This document shows, piece after piece, positions 6,678 through 14,985 of a stretch of DNA of 37,188 bases (position 1 is its first letter; the number at the start of each line of letters is the position of its first letter). A program made the position numbers and the translations under genes. This DNA comes from Sandaracinaceae bacterium (GTDB lineage Bacteria; Myxococcota_A; Polyangia; Polyangiales; Sandaracinaceae). Location: NCBI GenBank assembly GCA_040218145.1, contig JAVJQK010000147.1:1-37188 (forward strand). The letters run 5' to 3'. The notes under the pieces are model-generated. The model was given only the letters and a program-made list of their open reading frames with translations, was not told the DNA's origin and made no database searches.

Positions 6678-7594
6678 TCCGTCTCCTCGCTCGTCTCGCC
6701 CTCGCCGCCGTCCGCGGCCTCCTCGGGCGGCACGTCGGACACGCCCTCCCAGGGCATGCCCTCGCCCGGCGTGGTCTCGGGGGGAGTGTCCCCGCCTTCG
6801 CCTCCGGCGCCCTCTTCGCCGCCCGCGTCGGGGCTCTCACCGCCGCTCGTCGGGGACTGGGGGCGCGGCTCGTCCGGCACGGGAGGCGGCTCGCTGCCAT
6901 CGCAGGTCAGCGCGCTCTCGCGGTCCCCCGCGCTCTCGCGCGGGACGTCCTCCTCCTGGTCGGGCTCGCCGTCCAGGTTGGTGTCGCGCTTGATCTGGAA
7001 GAGCCGGCCGTAGCGGAACATCTCCCAGCGCTCGGGCTGGCCGTCGTTGTTGTCGTCGTACCGCGCCTCGCGCAGCACGCCGCCGTCGAAGAACTCCCAC
7101 GTGTCGACGCGGCCCGTGTGGTGCCGATCGCGCTCCTGGCGCGCGTAGAGCCGGCCCGCGCACCACACCCACGTGTCGATGCGGTTGTCGAAGTTCGTGT
7201 CGAGCTCCTTCCGCGTCAGCACGCCGTCGTTGAAGTACGAGATCATGTCGATGCGCCCGTCGAAGTCGAAGTCGTGCTCTTCCTGCACGATCGTCGTCCC
7301 GTCGGGGCCGAAGAAGCGGGTCACGTCGACGAGGCCGTCGAAGTTCATGTCGAGCTGCGCGCAGGTCTCGCGCTCGCCCTCGAAGACGTGCCGGATGTCC
7401 GGGTTGCCGTCGTTGTTGACGTCCACCGCGCGGACCTCGCGGCCCTGCGCGTTGCACTGCTGGCGGACCTGCTGGTCGCCGCGCGCCCCCTCCGGTGCGT
7501 CCTCGACCGCCGACGGGCCCCCACAGGCCACGGCCAGGGCGGCCAAGAGCAGCCAAGGACGAGCTTCAACTGCCCGAGATCGTTGATTCATCAT
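6674..7594 (-). CDS. Lipoprotein with alternating calcium-type loops and MORN-like hairpins (first of pair)
   Basis: The frame is open to 7789, but the ATG pair at 7594/7591 starts a good lipoprotein signal (MMNQRSR, hydrophobic core, AVAC with Cys24), giving about 306 residues. At least seven Asp-rich loops follow (DVNNDGNPD, DMNFDGLVD, DFDFDGRID, DTNFDNRID, DRHHTGRVD, DDNNDGQPE, DTNLDGEPD). They alternate with hairpin units such as YFNDGVLTRKE and FFDGGVLREA. The C-terminal 80 residues are Pro/Gly/Glu-rich and disordered-looking. The repeat layout matches the downstream gene, so the two are paralogues or a functional pair. It leads a two-gene operon whose likely promoter lies in 7595-7670. 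Confidence 0.8.
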   Translation of the reverse strand: MMNQRSRAVEARPWLLLAALAVACGGPSAVEDAPEGARGDQQVRQQCNAQGREVRAVDVNNDGNPDIRHVFEGERETCAQLDMNFDGLVDVTRFFGPDGTTIVQEEHDFDFDGRIDMISYFNDGVLTRKELDTNFDNRIDTWVWCAGRLYARQERDRHHTGRVDTWEFFDGGVLREARYDDNNDGQPERWEMFRYGRLFQIKRDTNLDGEPDQEEDVPRESAGDRESALTCDGSEPPPVPDEPRPQSPTSGGESPDAGGEEGAGGEGGDTPPETTPGEGMPWEGVSDVPPEEAADGGEGETSEETE

Positions 7595-7627
7595 CGAACG
7601 CGCCAATCTGGTCCCCAGGTCATTCGC

Positions 7628-7665
7628 CGCCGCGAAGCATACGCGGCGTTTCCGCCAGCCCGCAA
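7628..7665 (-). promoter_or_regulatory. Candidate promoter and overlapping inverted repeat for the paired lipoprotein operon
   Basis: On the minus strand TTGCGG (7665-7660) and TATGCT (7641-7636) are 18 bases apart and about 45 bases upstream of the first lipoprotein ATG. The -10-like element sits exactly in the 7-base loop of a perfect inverted repeat, CGCCGCG (7628-7634) and CGCGGCG (7642-7648). A repressor bound there would cover the -10. The -35 match is only moderate and GC-rich repeats arise easily in this genome. Confidence 0.35.
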
Positions 7666-7757
7666 CCCGACGCACGCATGTGAGCAGGCATGTGGACGGC
7701 TGACGCGAAACGTCGCATATCCACCCCGTGCCCGTCCGACTCCGCGCGCGTGATCGA

Positions 7758-7786
7758 TTGACATTATGTGTGGTGCCATGTAACTT
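7758..7786 (+). promoter_or_regulatory. Sigma-70-type promoter for the ribbon-helix-helix gene
   Basis: TTGACA (7758-7763), a perfect -35 hexamer, is followed after exactly 17 bases by TAACTT (7781-7786). This is an acceptable -10 (T, A and the final T conserved) in a locally AT-richer stretch. Transcription would start near 7793, leaving a short leader that includes a strong ribosome-binding site (ggaggtgaggt, ending just before the ATG at 7831). Confidence 0.6.
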
Positions 7787-7830
7787 CACGCCTCTGGATA
7801 CGCAGCGTGCTCACGGAGGTGAGGTGGCGA

Positions 7831-8028
7831 ATGGCCCGTAAGAAGATCTCCACCACCATCTACATCACCCCCGAGCAGAACGATCGGCTCAAGCAGCTGA
7901 ACGCGCGCACGAAGGTGCCCATCGCGGTCTACATCCGCGAGGGCATCGACATGGTTCTGGAGAAGCACCGCGATTCGCTCCCCGGGCAGCTGACGCTCGA
8001 CGCCGCGAGCGACGCGAAGAAGAAGTAG
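7831..8028 (+). CDS. Small ribbon-helix-helix DNA-binding protein
   Basis: A 65-residue basic protein. The ATG at 7831 was chosen over the upstream start at 7768 because a strong GGAGGTGAGG site precedes it and it begins directly at the fold. [13 protein letters not shown] is the beta-strand that pairs in a dimer to enter the DNA major groove. [30 protein letters not shown] supplies the two helices of a CopG/Arc-type ribbon-helix-helix. No toxin gene accompanies it, so it is more likely a stand-alone regulator than an antitoxin. It lies between a divergent lipoprotein operon and lepA, 115 bases downstream. Palindromes in the flanking regions are candidate operators, but this is inference. Confidence 0.8.
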   Translation: MARKKISTTIYITPEQNDRLKQLNARTKVPIAVYIREGIDMVLEKHRDSLPGQLTLDAASDAKKK

Positions 8029-8126
8029 CTCCGCGTCCTGCGCAGGCTCGACGCGTGAGGCCCACGAATCGGCTCGCGTCGCCCCAATCGCATGGCCCGC
8101 GCTTGCGCGGACGGGCGACTCCATGC

Positions 8127-8141
8127 ATGCAGCGGCTGCAT
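8127..8141. promoter_or_regulatory. 15-base palindrome directly upstream of lepA
   Basis: ATGCAGC-G-GCTGCAT is a perfect inverted repeat with 7-base arms around one base, ending two bases before the lepA ATG at 8144. With a one-base centre it is a better candidate protein-binding site than an RNA hairpin. It occupies the place where a Shine-Dalgarno would be, and none is seen. Confidence 0.35.
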
Positions 8142-8143
8142 TC

Positions 8144-9952
8144 ATGTCGTTCCCCATCTCGCGCATTCGCAATTTCTCGATCATCGCCCACATCGATCAC
8201 GGCAAGAGCACGCTCGCCGATCGAATCCTCGAGTTCACGGGCGCGATCACCGATCGAGAGAAGCAGGATCAGCTCCTCGACAAGATGGAGCTCGAGCGTG
8301 AGCGCGGCATCACGATCAAGGCGCAGTCCGTCCGCCTGAAATACAAGGCCAAGGACGGCGAGACCTACCAGCTGAACCTCATCGACACGCCCGGGCACGT
8401 CGACTTCTCCTACGAGGTCAGCCGCTCCCTCGCCGCGTGTGAGGGCGCCCTGCTCGTGGTGGACGCCGCTCAGGGCGTCGAGGCCCAGACCCTCGCCAAC
8501 GTCTACCTGGCGCTCGAGCACGATCTCGAGATCATCCCGGTCTTCAACAAGATCGACCTGCCCGGCGCGGACGTCGACCGCACGGCGTTCGAGGTCGAGG
8601 AGGTCATCGGGCTCGACTGCTCGGGCGCGATCCCGGCGAGCGCGAAGGCGGGCATCGGCATCGAGGAGATCCTCGAGGCGATCGTCAAGCGCGTGCCCCC
8701 GCCCAAGACCGAGGCCCCGGACGGCCCCCTGCGCGCCCTCGTGGTCGACAGCTGGTACGACAGCTACCGCGGCGCGATGGTGCTCATCCGCGTCATCGAC
8801 GGGACCATCGAGAAGGGCATGAAGGTCCGGATGATGGCCACCAAGGCCGACTACGAGGTGACGGAGCTCGGCGTCTTCTCGCCCTTCCCGTTCGCCGTCG
8901 ACTCCCTCGGGCCGGGCGAAGCCGGCTTCCTGGCCGCGTCGATCAAGGCGGTCCAAGACACCAAGATCGGCGACACCGTCACCGAGACCCGGCGCAAGGC
9001 CGAGAAGGCGCTCCCCGGCTTCAAGGAAGTCAAGCCGATGGTCTTCTGCGGCATCTTCCCGACCGACTCCAACGAGTACCCGGCGCTCCGCGACGCGCTC
9101 GACAAGCTCCACCTGAACGACAGCGCGCTGACGTACGAGCCCGAGACCAGCGACGCCCTCGGCTTCGGCTTCCGCTGCGGCTTCCTCGGCATGCTCCACA
9201 TGGAGATCGTGCAGGAGCGCCTCGAGCGGGAGTACGACCTGGACCTGGTCACCACCGCGCCGAGCGTCGTCTACCACGTGTACACGAAGGGCGGCACCGA
9301 GCGGGTCGACGTCGAGAACCCCTCGCGCCTGCCCGATCCCGCGCAGATCGATCGCATCGAGGAGCCCTACTTCAACGTGGCCATCCACGTGCCGGCCGAG
9401 TACGTCGGCGCCGTCATCAAGCTCTCCGAGGAGCGCCGCGGCGAGCAGAAGGGCATCCAGTACGCCTCGACCGACCGCGTCATCGTCACCTACGAGCTCC
9501 CCCTCGGAGAGGTGCTCTTCGACTTCTTCGATCGCCTGAAGACGGCCACCAAGGGCTACGCGTCGATGGACTACGAGCTAGCGGGCTACAGGCCGAACAA
9601 GCTCGTGAAGGTCGACATGATGATCAACGGGGATCGCGTCGACGCCCTGAGCGCCATCGTGCACAAGGAGAAGAGCTACTCGCTCGGCCGGAGCCTGGCC
9701 GCCAAGCTCAAGGAGATCGTGCCCCGGCAGCAATACGAGGTCGCCATCCAGGCGGCGATCGGCGGCAAGATCATCGCGCGCGAGACGGTGCGCGCCCTCC
9801 GCAAGGACGTCACGGCGAAGTGCTACGGCGGCGACATCACGCGGAAGCGGAAGCTGCTGGAGAAGCAGAAAGCCGGCAAGAAGCGCATGAAGGCGGTCGG
9901 GAGCGTCGAGATCCCGCAGGCCGCCTTCCACGCGATTCTCAAGGTCGATTGA
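8144..9952 (+). CDS. lepA: Translation elongation factor 4 (LepA)
   Basis: A 602-residue ribosomal GTPase of the usual family length. Nucleotide-binding motifs: G1 AHIDHGKST (15-23), G3 DTPGH (81-85), G4 NKID (135-138), with an SAK-type G5 further on. The EF4-specific C-terminal region is present, ending in the basic [18 protein letters not shown] stretch. EF4 acts on the ribosome during initiation or stalled translocation. I start at the ATG at 8144 ([20 protein letters not shown]) rather than 8123 because the family begins shortly before [14 protein letters not shown] perfect palindrome sits just upstream. No signal peptidase gene follows, unlike the enterobacterial lepA-lepB arrangement. 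Confidence 0.97.
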   Translation: MSFPISRIRNFSIIAHIDHGKSTLADRILEFTGAITDREKQDQLLDKMELERERGITIKAQSVRLKYKAKDGETYQLNLIDTPGHVDFSYEVSRSLAACEGALLVVDAAQGVEAQTLANVYLALEHDLEIIPVFNKIDLPGADVDRTAFEVEEVIGLDCSGAIPASAKAGIGIEEILEAIVKRVPPPKTEAPDGPLRALVVDSWYDSYRGAMVLIRVIDGTIEKGMKVRMMATKADYEVTELGVFSPFPFAVDSLGPGEAGFLAASIKAVQDTKIGDTVTETRRKAEKALPGFKEVKPMVFCGIFPTDSNEYPALRDALDKLHLNDSALTYEPETSDALGFGFRCGFLGMLHMEIVQERLEREYDLDLVTTAPSVVYHVYTKGGTERVDVENPSRLPDPAQIDRIEEPYFNVAIHVPAEYVGAVIKLSEERRGEQKGIQYASTDRVIVTYELPLGEVLFDFFDRLKTATKGYASMDYELAGYRPNKLVKVDMMINGDRVDALSAIVHKEKSYSLGRSLAAKLKEIVPRQQYEVAIQAAIGGKIIARETVRALRKDVTAKCYGGDITRKRKLLEKQKAGKKRMKAVGSVEIPQAAFHAILKVD

Positions 9953-9972
9953 CGGCCAGCGCGGGGCCGCTT
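9953..9972 (+). terminator. Weak hairpin after lepA
   Basis: CGGCC (9953-9957) and GGCCG (9965-9969) pair around a 7-base loop immediately after the lepA stop, followed by CTTCGCT. The stem is short and the T-tract nearly absent, so this is tentative. Confidence 0.25.
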
Positions 9973-10060
9973 CGCTCCGAACGCGCTAAAGAATCCTGCC
10001 CCACTTGCCGTTGGGGACTGCTGACGGGCCGAGGACATTTCCCCGGCCAGTGGAGGCAGG

Positions 10061-11842
10061 ATGGAGTCGATCGAGAACCGACATGATTCCGGCACGTCGG
10101 TGATCCCGGACCCGGAACAACGGCCCCGCGTCCTCGTGATCGAGGACACGGCCGAGGTGAGGCGCGCGGTCAAGCGCAGCCTCAAGAGCCTCGGCATGGA
10201 CGTGGAGGTGGCCGCCAGCGGCGAGGAGGGTTTGCGCCTGGTCGAGGCGCTGCGCCCGAACCTCGTCCTGACGGACGTCAACATGCCCGGGATGGACGGC
10301 TTCGAGGTGCTGGCCGCGATCCGCGAGCACCCCCGCTGCGCGACCATCCCGGTCGTGCTGATGACGGCGCGCGACGACCGCGCCTCCATCCGCCGCGGCA
10401 TGGTGATGGGCGCCGACGACTATCTGACGAAGCCCTTCACGGCCCAGGAGATCCGCGAGACGGTCCAGGCGCGCCTGGCTCACCACTCGCGCCTCACCAC
10501 CGCGTTCGCCTCCCGGCTCCGGAAGACCCAGGCGGCGCTCTGGCAGGCCACGCACCACGACGCGGGGACGGGGCTCCCGAACCGCACCGCGTACCGCACG
10601 CACCTCGAGGCCGCGGAGCTGGGGCCGTCCCCGCTCGCGCTGATGGTGCTGGAGCTGGACCGCTTCGACCGGCTCCAGAGCGCCTTCCACCCGATGCAGC
10701 CCGAGATGGTCGACTCCGTGGTCCGCGAGATCGCCATGCGCGTCCGCCGCGTGGTGGCCGAGGAGGGGCAGGTCTTCCGCCTCGACGGCAGCCGCTTCGC
10801 GATCCTCTACGCCGGGGCGCGCGACGCCATCGGCGCCGAGGCGGTGGCCGACTGCCTCCTCGGAGAGGTGCGCCAGCCCTTCACCATGGACGACCTCGAG
10901 CTCCGGGTGACCGGCAGCATGGGCGTCGCGATGTGGCACACGGGGGGGGACGAGAGCGCGTTCGCGGTCGCCGCCCACGCGGAGGCCGCGGCCTTCAACG
11001 CGAGAGAGAGCGGCGGCAACCACGCCGCGATGTACGACCCGCAGCAGCACGACCGCGCGTACAACCGGCTGGTGCTCGAGAGCTCGATGCACCGCGCGCT
11101 CGAGCGAGAGCAGTTCGAGCTCTACTACCAGCCGCAGGTCGCGGCCGACACGGGCGAGCTGCGCGGGGTCGAGGCGCTCATCCGCTGGCACCACCCCGAG
11201 CTCGGCATGGTCTCGCCCTTCCACTTCATCCCCATCGCGGAGGAGACCGGCCTCATCGTGGAGATCGGTCGCTGGGTCCTCGAAGACGCGTGTCGCCAGA
11301 TCGCGGCGTGGAAGGATGACTTCCCCGGCCTGAAGGTGGCGGTGAACCTCTCGGCCCTCCAGCTGAGGGACGAGGGCATGGCCGACATGATCATCAAGAT
11401 CCTCGCGGACAACGGCGTGCCCGCCAACCAGCTCAAGCTCGAGCTCACCGAGAGCATGATGGTCCAGGCCGGCGAGCAGGCCGCGAAGTCGCTCCGGCGG
11501 CTGCGCGACCACGGCTGCGGCGTGTCCATCGACGACTTCGGCACCGGCTACTCGTCGCTCAAGAACCTCCGGTCCTTCCCGGTCGGTGAGGTGAAGATCG
11601 ACCGCTCGTTCGTCCGACACGTGCCCGAGGACCGCGACAACTGCTCCATCGTGCACGCGGTCATCGACATGGCCCACCAGCTCGGCCTGCGGGTCATCGC
11701 GGAGGGCGTCGAGGAGGTCCCGCAGCTCGAGTTCCTGCGCCAGCAGGGCTGTGACGACATCCAGGGCTACTACTACTCGAAGCCGCTCCCCCCGGCCGAC
11801 TTCGCCGAGTGGGCCCGCGGCTTCGCCGAGAAGGCGGCCTGA
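10061..11842 (+). CDS. Response regulator with degenerate GGDEF and intact EAL domain (c-di-GMP phosphodiesterase)
   Basis: A 593-residue protein with a GGAGG ribosome site just before the ATG. It has three parts. A receiver at about 25-140 with phospho-acceptor Asp72 (LTDVNMPG) and Lys124 (TKPF). A GGDEF-type domain at about 165-335 whose signature reads DGSRF instead of GG(D/E)EF, so it should not make c-di-GMP. An EAL domain at about 340-593 with E371-A-L, NLS, LELTES, DDFGTGYSSL (from 491), KIDRSFV, AEGVE and QGYYYSKPL, all residues needed for c-di-GMP hydrolysis. Phosphorylation by an unseen histidine kinase probably controls turnover of the second messenger. No kinase gene is adjacent. 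An output role in motility or biofilm is general family knowledge. Confidence 0.94.
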   Translation: MESIENRHDSGTSVIPDPEQRPRVLVIEDTAEVRRAVKRSLKSLGMDVEVAASGEEGLRLVEALRPNLVLTDVNMPGMDGFEVLAAIREHPRCATIPVVLMTARDDRASIRRGMVMGADDYLTKPFTAQEIRETVQARLAHHSRLTTAFASRLRKTQAALWQATHHDAGTGLPNRTAYRTHLEAAELGPSPLALMVLELDRFDRLQSAFHPMQPEMVDSVVREIAMRVRRVVAEEGQVFRLDGSRFAILYAGARDAIGAEAVADCLLGEVRQPFTMDDLELRVTGSMGVAMWHTGGDESAFAVAAHAEAAAFNARESGGNHAAMYDPQQHDRAYNRLVLESSMHRALEREQFELYYQPQVAADTGELRGVEALIRWHHPELGMVSPFHFIPIAEETGLIVEIGRWVLEDACRQIAAWKDDFPGLKVAVNLSALQLRDEGMADMIIKILADNGVPANQLKLELTESMMVQAGEQAAKSLRRLRDHGCGVSIDDFGTGYSSLKNLRSFPVGEVKIDRSFVRHVPEDRDNCSIVHAVIDMAHQLGLRVIAEGVEEVPQLEFLRQQGCDDIQGYYYSKPLPPADFAEWARGFAEKAA

Positions 11843-11879
11843 GGGATCATCGTCCGGGCCGTCGTCGTAGAGTGCGGCG

Positions 11880-12545
11880 ATGGCCCACGACGTCGCATCG
11901 GCGATCTGCGCGAGCGCCTGCTGCGTCGGCTCCTGGGCCGCCATGGCGGGCGGCGCCGGCTGGCTCGTCGAGCGACGGCTCCGGGGCGTGGAGGCGCAGC
12001 TGGGGCGGCGCGCCGTTCCGTCCGAGGAGAACGCCCTGCTCTTCTACGCGGGCGCGTCCACGGTCTGGCTCGCCGCGATGGCGCTGGCCGCGTTCGGGCT
12101 CTTCTCACCGGAGCGAGCCCGGCTCGGCCGCAACGCGTACTGGATCCTCGTCGCGCACTTCAGCCTCGCCACGCTCGGCGCGTGCGGCATGGTGGTCACG
12201 GGGAGCGAGAGCGTCGTGCCGATCCTCGTCATGGCGTGCCTCATCGTCGGCGGCTCCGCGGTGATGGCGCTGGCCTTCGCGTGGCGGTGGAGCGGCGCGC
12301 GGCGCGATCGAATCGAAGCCGACGGCCCCGGGAGCGAGCCCGGTCCAGGGCCCGAGCGATTCGCGCTCTACGCGGGGGCGCTCTTGATGTGGCCGGTCGG
12401 GTTGATCGGCGCGTTCGTCTACGCCGAGCCGCACACCGTGCGCGCCGGGACCGTCGCCGCGCGGCTCTCCATGCTGCAGTGCTTCGGGATCGCGCTGGCG
12501 GTCTGCGTCGGCCTCCCGATCCTCGCCGCCGTCTACGCGCCGTGA
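11880..12545 (+). CDS. Uncharacterised six-helix membrane protein
   Basis: A 221-residue protein with about six hydrophobic segments (roughly 9-29, 52-75, 86-107, 111-134, 161-182, 197-219). A charged, Gly/Pro-rich cytoplasmic-type loop lies around 138-160. I recognise no family. It follows the phosphodiesterase by 37 bases on the same strand and may be cotranscribed. It is convergent with the carbonic anhydrase operon, whose end lies 4 bases beyond its stop. Confidence 0.65.
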   Translation: MAHDVASAICASACCVGSWAAMAGGAGWLVERRLRGVEAQLGRRAVPSEENALLFYAGASTVWLAAMALAAFGLFSPERARLGRNAYWILVAHFSLATLGACGMVVTGSESVVPILVMACLIVGGSAVMALAFAWRWSGARRDRIEADGPGSEPGPGPERFALYAGALLMWPVGLIGAFVYAEPHTVRAGTVAARLSMLQCFGIALAVCVGLPILAAVYAP

Positions 12546-12549
12546 GGTG

Positions 12550-13062
12550 TCAGCCGCCGCGGTAGTCCGCGACGAGCAACTGGTAGTGCGCGGCCGCCTC
12601 GCGGATGGAGGCCAGCTCCGCCTCGGTCAGGTCGCGCACCGGCTTGGCGGGTCGACCGAAGGCCATCACGCCGGGCGGGATCTTCGTCCTCGCGGTGACC
12701 AGGGAGCCCGCGCCGAGGATCACGTCCGCGCCGATCTCCGCCGCGTCGAGCACGATCGAGCCCATGCCGACCAGCACGCGGTCGTGCACGTGGCAGCCGT
12801 GGAGGATCACGCCGTGGCCCACCGTGCAGTCGTCGCCGATCGTCGTCTCCAGCCAGTCGTGCGTCGCGTGCACCACGGTGTTGTCCTGGATGGACGTCCG
12901 GGCGCCGACGTGGATGGCCATGACGTCGCCGCGGATGGCGGCCCCGAACCAGACGCTGCTCTGCTCGCCCACGGTGACGTCGCCGATGATCGACGCGGTG
13001 GGCGCGACGTAGGCGCTCGGATGCACGACCGGGGCCCGGCCTCGATAGGGGTAGAGGCTCAC
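12550..13062 (-). CDS. Gamma-class carbonic anhydrase-like hexapeptide-repeat protein (YrdA family)
   Basis: 170 residues beginning at a GTG at 13062 that overlaps the previous gene's stop (GTGA). The protein is a left-handed beta-helix of hexapeptide repeats (IGDVTVG, IGDDCTVGHGVILHG, VLVGMGSIVLD, IGADVILGAGSLV) with a short C-terminal helix. His65/His68, His83 and His88 (HATH and GHGVILHG) sit where gamma carbonic anhydrases hold their metal. Members either hydrate CO2 or act as metal-dependent acyl/transferase-like proteins of uncertain activity, so enzymatic activity is likely but not proven. It is the last gene of the miaB group. Confidence 0.88.
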   Translation of the reverse strand: MSLYPYRGRAPVVHPSAYVAPTASIIGDVTVGEQSSVWFGAAIRGDVMAIHVGARTSIQDNTVVHATHDWLETTIGDDCTVGHGVILHGCHVHDRVLVGMGSIVLDAAEIGADVILGAGSLVTARTKIPPGVMAFGRPAKPVRDLTEAELASIREAAAHYQLLVADYRGG

Positions 13063-13469
13063 CGTTGGCTCTCCTCGGCCGTCGTCCGCGTGGAGGCGCC
13101 GAGGCGGGCCGCGAACCCGATCGCGTGCCTCGCCCCCGCGCCGGTCAGGGCGCCCAGCGTGTCGGCCACCAGGTCGAGCGCCTCCGACGAGCGCCCGGGC
13201 ACGAACGCCTGGTGCACCTCGTCGAGCAGGCCCCAGAGCACGGTGATCCACACCGCGACCGAGAAGGTCCGCCAGGGCGCGCGGCCCGGCCACGTCCGCC
13301 GCGCCGCGTGGGCCACCAGGAAGCCGAGCACACCGTACTCGAGCATGTGCACGCCCTTGTCGCGGAGCGGGAAGTCCTCGATCGGCAGGGCGGTCAGCTC
13401 CATCGAGCTGAGGACCCAGATCAGCCCCATGTAGAAGAGCGCCGGGGCCCAGGCGAAGGCGACCTTCAC
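13059..13469 (-). CDS. VanZ-like family membrane protein
   Basis: A 136-residue protein starting at a GTG at 13469 that overlaps the miaB stop by 4 bases. It has four membrane helices. The family pattern is visible: WVLSSM after the first helix, DKGVHMLEYGVLGFL in the second, and WGLLDEVHQAFVPGRSSEALDLVADTLGALTG in the third and fourth, where the DE-HQ-F-PGR segment is the VanZ-like hallmark. Relatives are often called teicoplanin-resistance-like, but most have no demonstrated resistance role. The position between miaB and a carbonic anhydrase gives no functional hint. Confidence 0.85.
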   Translation of the reverse strand: MKVAFAWAPALFYMGLIWVLSSMELTALPIEDFPLRDKGVHMLEYGVLGFLVAHAARRTWPGRAPWRTFSVAVWITVLWGLLDEVHQAFVPGRSSEALDLVADTLGALTGAGARHAIGFAARLGASTRTTAEESQR

Positions 13470-14926
13470 GCCGCGCCCCCGGCCGCCCCCCCGAGGACCG
13501 GCAGCCTCTTGCGGCGCGGCGCGGGCGCCGCCGGGACGACGCCCTCGGCGAGCCCCATGAGCGAGTGGTTGTTGGCGTGCTCGATGGTGACGTCGACGAG
13601 CTGCCCCGTCAGGTCGACCCCCTCCGGGCCGGCGATGTGCACGATCTCGTTGCGGTGGGTGCGCCCCTGGAAGCGCACCCCGTCCCGGCTGGGGCCCTCG
13701 ACGAGCACGCGCTGCCGCGATCCGACGAGCCCGTCCAGGTGCGCGCGCTGCTGCTCGCCCACCACCGCGAAGAGGCGCTGGAGCCGCTCGTCCTTGACCG
13801 CCTCGGGCACGTCGTCGCCGAGCTTGAGCGCCGGGGTGAAGGGCCGCGGCGAGTACTTGAAGGCGAAGGCCGCCGTGAACCCCGCCGCGCGGACGAGGGA
13901 GAGCGTCTCCTCGAAGTCCTCGTCGGTCTCCCCGGGGAAGCCGACGATCACGTCGGTGCTCAGGGTCAGGGCCGGGACCGCCTCGCGCAGCTTGGCGATG
14001 CGCTCGAGGTAGAGCCCGCGCGTGTAGCGGCGGAGCATGCGCTTGAGCACCCGGTCGCTGCCGGACTGCACCGGCAGGTGGAGGTGATCGGAGAGCACGT
14101 CCAGCTCCGCGTGGGCCTCGATGAGCGCGTCGGTCAGGTGCCGGGGATGCGGCGAGGTGTACCGGAGCCGGGCGAGGGCCGGGACCTCGCGCGCGATGCG
14201 GCGCAGGAGCTCCGCGAACTGGCTCGTCTCGACGACGCTGCCCGCCCACCTGGGCGGCTCGCTGCTCGGTTCGGCGGACGGCTGGGTCTCGCCGCGCGGC
14301 TCGAACCAGGAGTTCACCGTCTGACCGAGCAGGGTCACCTCGCGCACCCCGCCGTCGACCATGGACCCGACCTCGCGCACGATCTCGTCCGCGCTCCGGT
14401 AGCGCTCGGGCCCGCGGGTGTGCGGCACGATGCAGTACGTGCAGCGCTCGTCGCAGCCCTTCATGACCGTGACGAACGCGTTGACCTCGAGGCGCGTGGG
14501 ATCGGGCGTCGCGTCGAGGAAGGCCGGCGCGTGCACGTCGAAGACGGTCCGCGCGATGGGCGCCCCGCCGCTCCGGGCGTGCTCGACCAGCGCGGGCAGC
14601 TCCGGGATGTTGTCCGGCCCGAGCACCACGTCGACGAAGCGGGCCTTCTTCAGGAGGTTCTCGCCCTCCTGCTGGGCCACGCAGCCCGCCACCGCGATCA
14701 CGACGTCCTTGCGGGCGTCCTTGAGCGGCCGGACCGTGCCGAGCGCGCTCATCAGCTTGTGCTCGGCCTTCTCGCGGATGGAGCAGGTGTTGAAGATCAC
14801 CAGATCCGCCAGCGTCGCCTCGTCGGTGGCCTGCCAGCCGGACGCGCGCAGGACCTCCTCGATCCGACGGGAGTCGTGGACGTTCATCTGGCAGCCCATG
14901 GTCTGGACGATGTACCGCTTGGTCAT
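13466..14926 (-). CDS. miaB: tRNA 2-methylthio-N6-(dimethylallyl)adenosine synthase MiaB
   Basis: A 486-residue radical SAM methylthiotransferase that adds the methylthio group to i6A37 of tRNAs reading UNN codons. The N-terminal domain holds the auxiliary cluster ligands Cys12 (TMGCQMN), Cys48 (NTCSIREKA) and Cys82 (AGCVAQQEG). The radical SAM cluster is Cys158/Cys162/Cys165 (GCDERCTYC). The TRAM domain is near the end (RVLVEGPSRDGVRFQGRTHRNEIV). It is longer than most relatives because of a Pro/Ser/Glu-rich insertion at about 208-234, after GQTVNSW, and a Pro/Arg/Gly-rich C-terminal tail. It is followed by a VanZ-like gene in a 4-base overlap, so the three genes down to the carbonic anhydrase are coupled. 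Confidence 0.96.
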   Translation of the reverse strand: MTKRYIVQTMGCQMNVHDSRRIEEVLRASGWQATDEATLADLVIFNTCSIREKAEHKLMSALGTVRPLKDARKDVVIAVAGCVAQQEGENLLKKARFVDVVLGPDNIPELPALVEHARSGGAPIARTVFDVHAPAFLDATPDPTRLEVNAFVTVMKGCDERCTYCIVPHTRGPERYRSADEIVREVGSMVDGGVREVTLLGQTVNSWFEPRGETQPSAEPSSEPPRWAGSVVETSQFAELLRRIAREVPALARLRYTSPHPRHLTDALIEAHAELDVLSDHLHLPVQSGSDRVLKRMLRRYTRGLYLERIAKLREAVPALTLSTDVIVGFPGETDEDFEETLSLVRAAGFTAAFAFKYSPRPFTPALKLGDDVPEAVKDERLQRLFAVVGEQQRAHLDGLVGSRQRVLVEGPSRDGVRFQGRTHRNEIVHIAGPEGVDLTGQLVDVTIEHANNHSLMGLAEGVVPAAPAPRRKRLPVLGGAAGGAA

Positions 14927-14985
14927 GGCGAACGGCGAAACCTAGGAGACGGCCACGGCCGCGGCAAACCGCCGGCCTCGGACGG

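Noticed and set aside
9999-10016. CCCCA/TGGGG inverted repeat upstream of the phosphodiesterase gene
   Set aside because: Five-base arms with an 8-base loop and no T-tract; indistinguishable from chance in this base composition.
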